NCBI GenBank assembly: GCA_022605955.1
Contig: JAKCOZ010000021.1
Span: 13,070,161 to 13,134,160, forward strand
DNA length: 64,000 nt
Direction of reading: 5' to 3'
Source: Rallus limicola
Lineage: Eukaryota; Chordata; Aves; Gruiformes; Rallidae
This document shows, in pieces, positions 61,703-64,000 of this stretch. Position 1 is the first letter of the stretch; every line of letters starts with the position of its first letter. A model generated the notes under the pieces. It worked only from the letters and a program-made list of their open reading frames with translations. It was not told where the DNA came from and ran no database searches. The translations under genes were made by a program, and so were the position numbers.

Positions 61703-64000
61703 ACCCACATTCTGCTAATTCTATTTCTAGGAACTTACCCATCTCCAAAGCAACTTGATTCTACCAGCAGGACAATAACTTCAAGATATTTTGCAATGCA
61801 CCCCACTCCCTGTCCTTCAAGGACCTGATGACCCAGAAACACACAAGAAGTTGAACACCTATTATAGGAACTAGGAACATTTAGTCTTCTGTTTAGAGCC
61901 TGAAAAACCCCACCAGACTCTTCCTCAAGCTTACAGACTGAAAGCACCTGCAGTATGGGCAGTAAAGTTCTTGAGGCCCCTGAAGTTCTGTTCCTAGCAT
62001 GGCCAGAAGAAACTTGCTTCCTATCTCAAGCTTAGGTCTTATTCACATACATGAATATAAGAGATTATTCTACCTCTCCCAGTTTAAAGCTCAATTTGCT
62101 AAGGTGTTCTCAGAGCATTCCCATCAGATCTACCTGATGTTGCAGCAGGATTTATGTGCTGAGTGCCTATGTAACGTCCTACCCATGTACATGCATGTGT
62201 GTGATCTCTTCCCTTCCCTCTGGCCCAAGTTATTCTGTACGAAGCAGAACAGCTTTGACAGAGCAGAGCAGGAAAGTAACGGTGCCAAGCCCCTCTGGGA
62301 ACAGGTGAACCTTTGGATGCAGTAGCAAGCCTAACTCCTGTCTCTTACCTCCTAGACAGGCAGCCAGAGCTGGGGCCTCTGAAAGGAGACCTTTGGATGC
62401 CCACCCTTGAGAGAAAATCCTGTATGTGGCAGGGAGGCAGAAGCCAATATAGGACTGAATCGGGTGGGTAATCCCCAAGAAAACACGGTTTAAATAATTT
62501 TATTTCATACCAGCTAGCATGGATGCAATGGTTGTTTAACTGCTGGTAGGACTCATAGAAAAGTTATGAAGATTATAGTGAAAACATCATTGTCCTGGTG
62601 TTTTCACCACCAATTAGAAGCTTCAGTGGTTATTTTGTTGCCATCAAATCCACACAAAGAAAGAAAATCCCACAGAGGAAGGATCCAGTATCTAAATATA
62701 AGAGGAAGAGGACATTCCTGACTGAAAACAGAGGGCACTTTTTTTTTTTCAATGGTAAAGCTAAGAAAATGGGTGACTGGAACAACTCATGAGGAGCTGC
62801 AAAGGTATATTCCACTGCTTGGAAATTGGAAGCAAAAGAACGGATATTTTTCCAAGAGTCGTTTTAATCAATTTAGGAATTAATCCAGACATGTCCTATG
62901 GTCTATTATACATGTGAAATCAGATTAGATGGTCACAGTGGTTTCTTCTGGTCTTACAATCAATGACAAAAATGTAATTGTGGTGATAGTGAAACAGTGA
63001 AGAAATATACTGCTGAACTAGCAGGGAGGCTGACGGACATATGAAAATATTATGAATTCTAGAACTTATATAATAGATTGCATTCACTTCAGGAAGAATT
63101 CCACCATTGTTTTGTGGGTTGTTTTTTTTTTTTTCCTTCCACATTTAATTTAAAGAGGCAATATCCTTTTAAGCTTTCATTCTACAGAAGGGTAGATTAA
63201 ATTTAAAATAGAAAAGTGCCGCAGAATAGATGCAGGGATGTTCAGGGCTGGAGGACAACTTAATGAAGCAGAAACTGAAATACCATACGTCTCAAATAGC
63301 TTTAATTTATACAAATATTATCTTTGTGTCTTTCATAACACGATGCGGAGGAGCTCAGAGTACAGTGTAATTCCTTTGCTTTTCAAGATAATTTTATCCA
63401 TTTTAGTACCTGGGTTTGAAACCAGCCCAATTCAAACCAAAAGAGCTATAAAGATTTTTTTGCTCTAATTGCTGAAACAGGCTTGCACACATAAAATCAG
63501 TTTAATGGCTGGAAAAGGCTGTGTGGTGTATAAGTAGGGCTAAGTACCAGACCACCTGGAGTCCAGTTCTGCCACAGGTATTCAGACTGGTCAGAGCTGT
63601 CAGACTGCTCAGGATCAGTGGCAGAGTTGGCCTCCTGGGTCACCCTGTGATGGAAACTGGGAACCTCCTGGCACAGGTATGCTTGCAGATCTAGCACATC
63701 ATCTCTAAATGACTTGGTTTTGAAGGCCTGCTCTGGGGGCAGCTTTGGGATTTTTTTGGCCTTTGTTATTCCACCCCAAGCTCTCAAAACAGGTAAATGG
63801 GACTGCAGCCCCAAAACCCATCAATGCCAGCGATACAGCCAAAACCAGGAGCAGCAGCAGGAGGGGCTGTGGTTGAGCATGTGCTCAGGACAGGATTTAT
63901 TGCTTGCTGGTGGAGGGTTATGTGCTGGTGAAGGCTCAGAGGAAGATCTGATGACAGCCCCAGCATGGGGACAGTCCCAGGCAGTCCTCTCTGGTGTGGC
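61703..64000. other. Intergenic DNA, no gene confirmed
   Basis: No recognised repeat beyond the CR1 fragment. It contains the low-confidence minus-strand frame 63497-63814. The next gene expected on this side of MAFB in amniotes, TOP1, is not reached. Confidence 0.65.
63497..63814 (-). other. Open frame of 105 codons, possibly coding (unconfirmed)
   Basis: The middle of the frame has a protein-like, acidic Ser/Asp-rich composition (residues about 66-85) after a KIPKLPPEQAF segment. I recognise no domain, see no promoter or polyadenylation signal, and cannot judge splice sites confidently. It may be chance or a piece of an unannotated transcript running toward the window's end. Confidence 0.12.

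Noticed and set aside
1..64000. CRISPR arrays, operons, toxin or phage genes
   Set aside because: The window is vertebrate nuclear DNA. The regular repeats present are simple or minisatellite repeats without unique spacers, and no prokaryotic gene organisation is seen.

Overview
The window looks like bird nuclear DNA. It holds one protein-coding gene that I can support: an intact, intronless MAFB on the + strand (CDS 48024-48959, 311 codons plus stop). The protein is recognisable from end to end as the large-Maf transcription factor MafB. Its 311-residue length, two histidine runs and N-terminus fit the avian form as I remember it. A fragment of a CR1 retrotransposon (61550-61702), the typical avian/reptilian LINE, supports a bird. 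Short relics of ancient amniote repeats (about 7405-7530, 38331-38366, 36631-36674, 56757-56810) fit this too. I cannot name the species from sequence alone.

Layout. Positions 1 to about 42100 are intergenic DNA with no gene I can defend. They contain microsatellites, minisatellites, ancient repeat relics and several AT-rich, repeat-free blocks that look like candidate distal enhancers. This fits the known gene desert beside MAFB in amniotes. From about 42100 the composition changes to a broad CpG-rich domain that runs discontinuously to about 55100, with the MAFB promoter and CDS in its middle. From about 55100 to the end the sequence returns to ordinary AT-richer intergenic DNA, with the CR1 fragment and an unexplained LTR-like stretch.

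The MAFB unit has an inverted CCAAT box (47205), a TATA-like box (47263), an inferred start site near 47296 and a leader of about 730 nt with no ATG before the start codon. The single coding exon is followed by a 3'UTR of about 2.15 kb ending at paired ATTAAA signals near 51077 and 51102. The encoded factor binds MARE-type DNA through its extended homology region, basic region and leucine zipper. It acts in the nucleus in hindbrain segmentation, in monocyte/macrophage and osteoclast differentiation, and in endocrine pancreas. The rest of the window is best read as its possible cis-regulatory neighbourhood. Sites of note include a perfect PBX-MEIS decamer at 54802, an EGR/Krox20 consensus at 53380, and an overlapping miR-130/miR-148 seed site in the 3'UTR.

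I found no CRISPR array, prokaryotic operon, intact transposase or new gene system. The long open frames on both strands of the GC-rich part and of the desert look like chance or shadow frames. Most regulatory proposals are inferences from motifs and need cross-species alignment or chromatin data.
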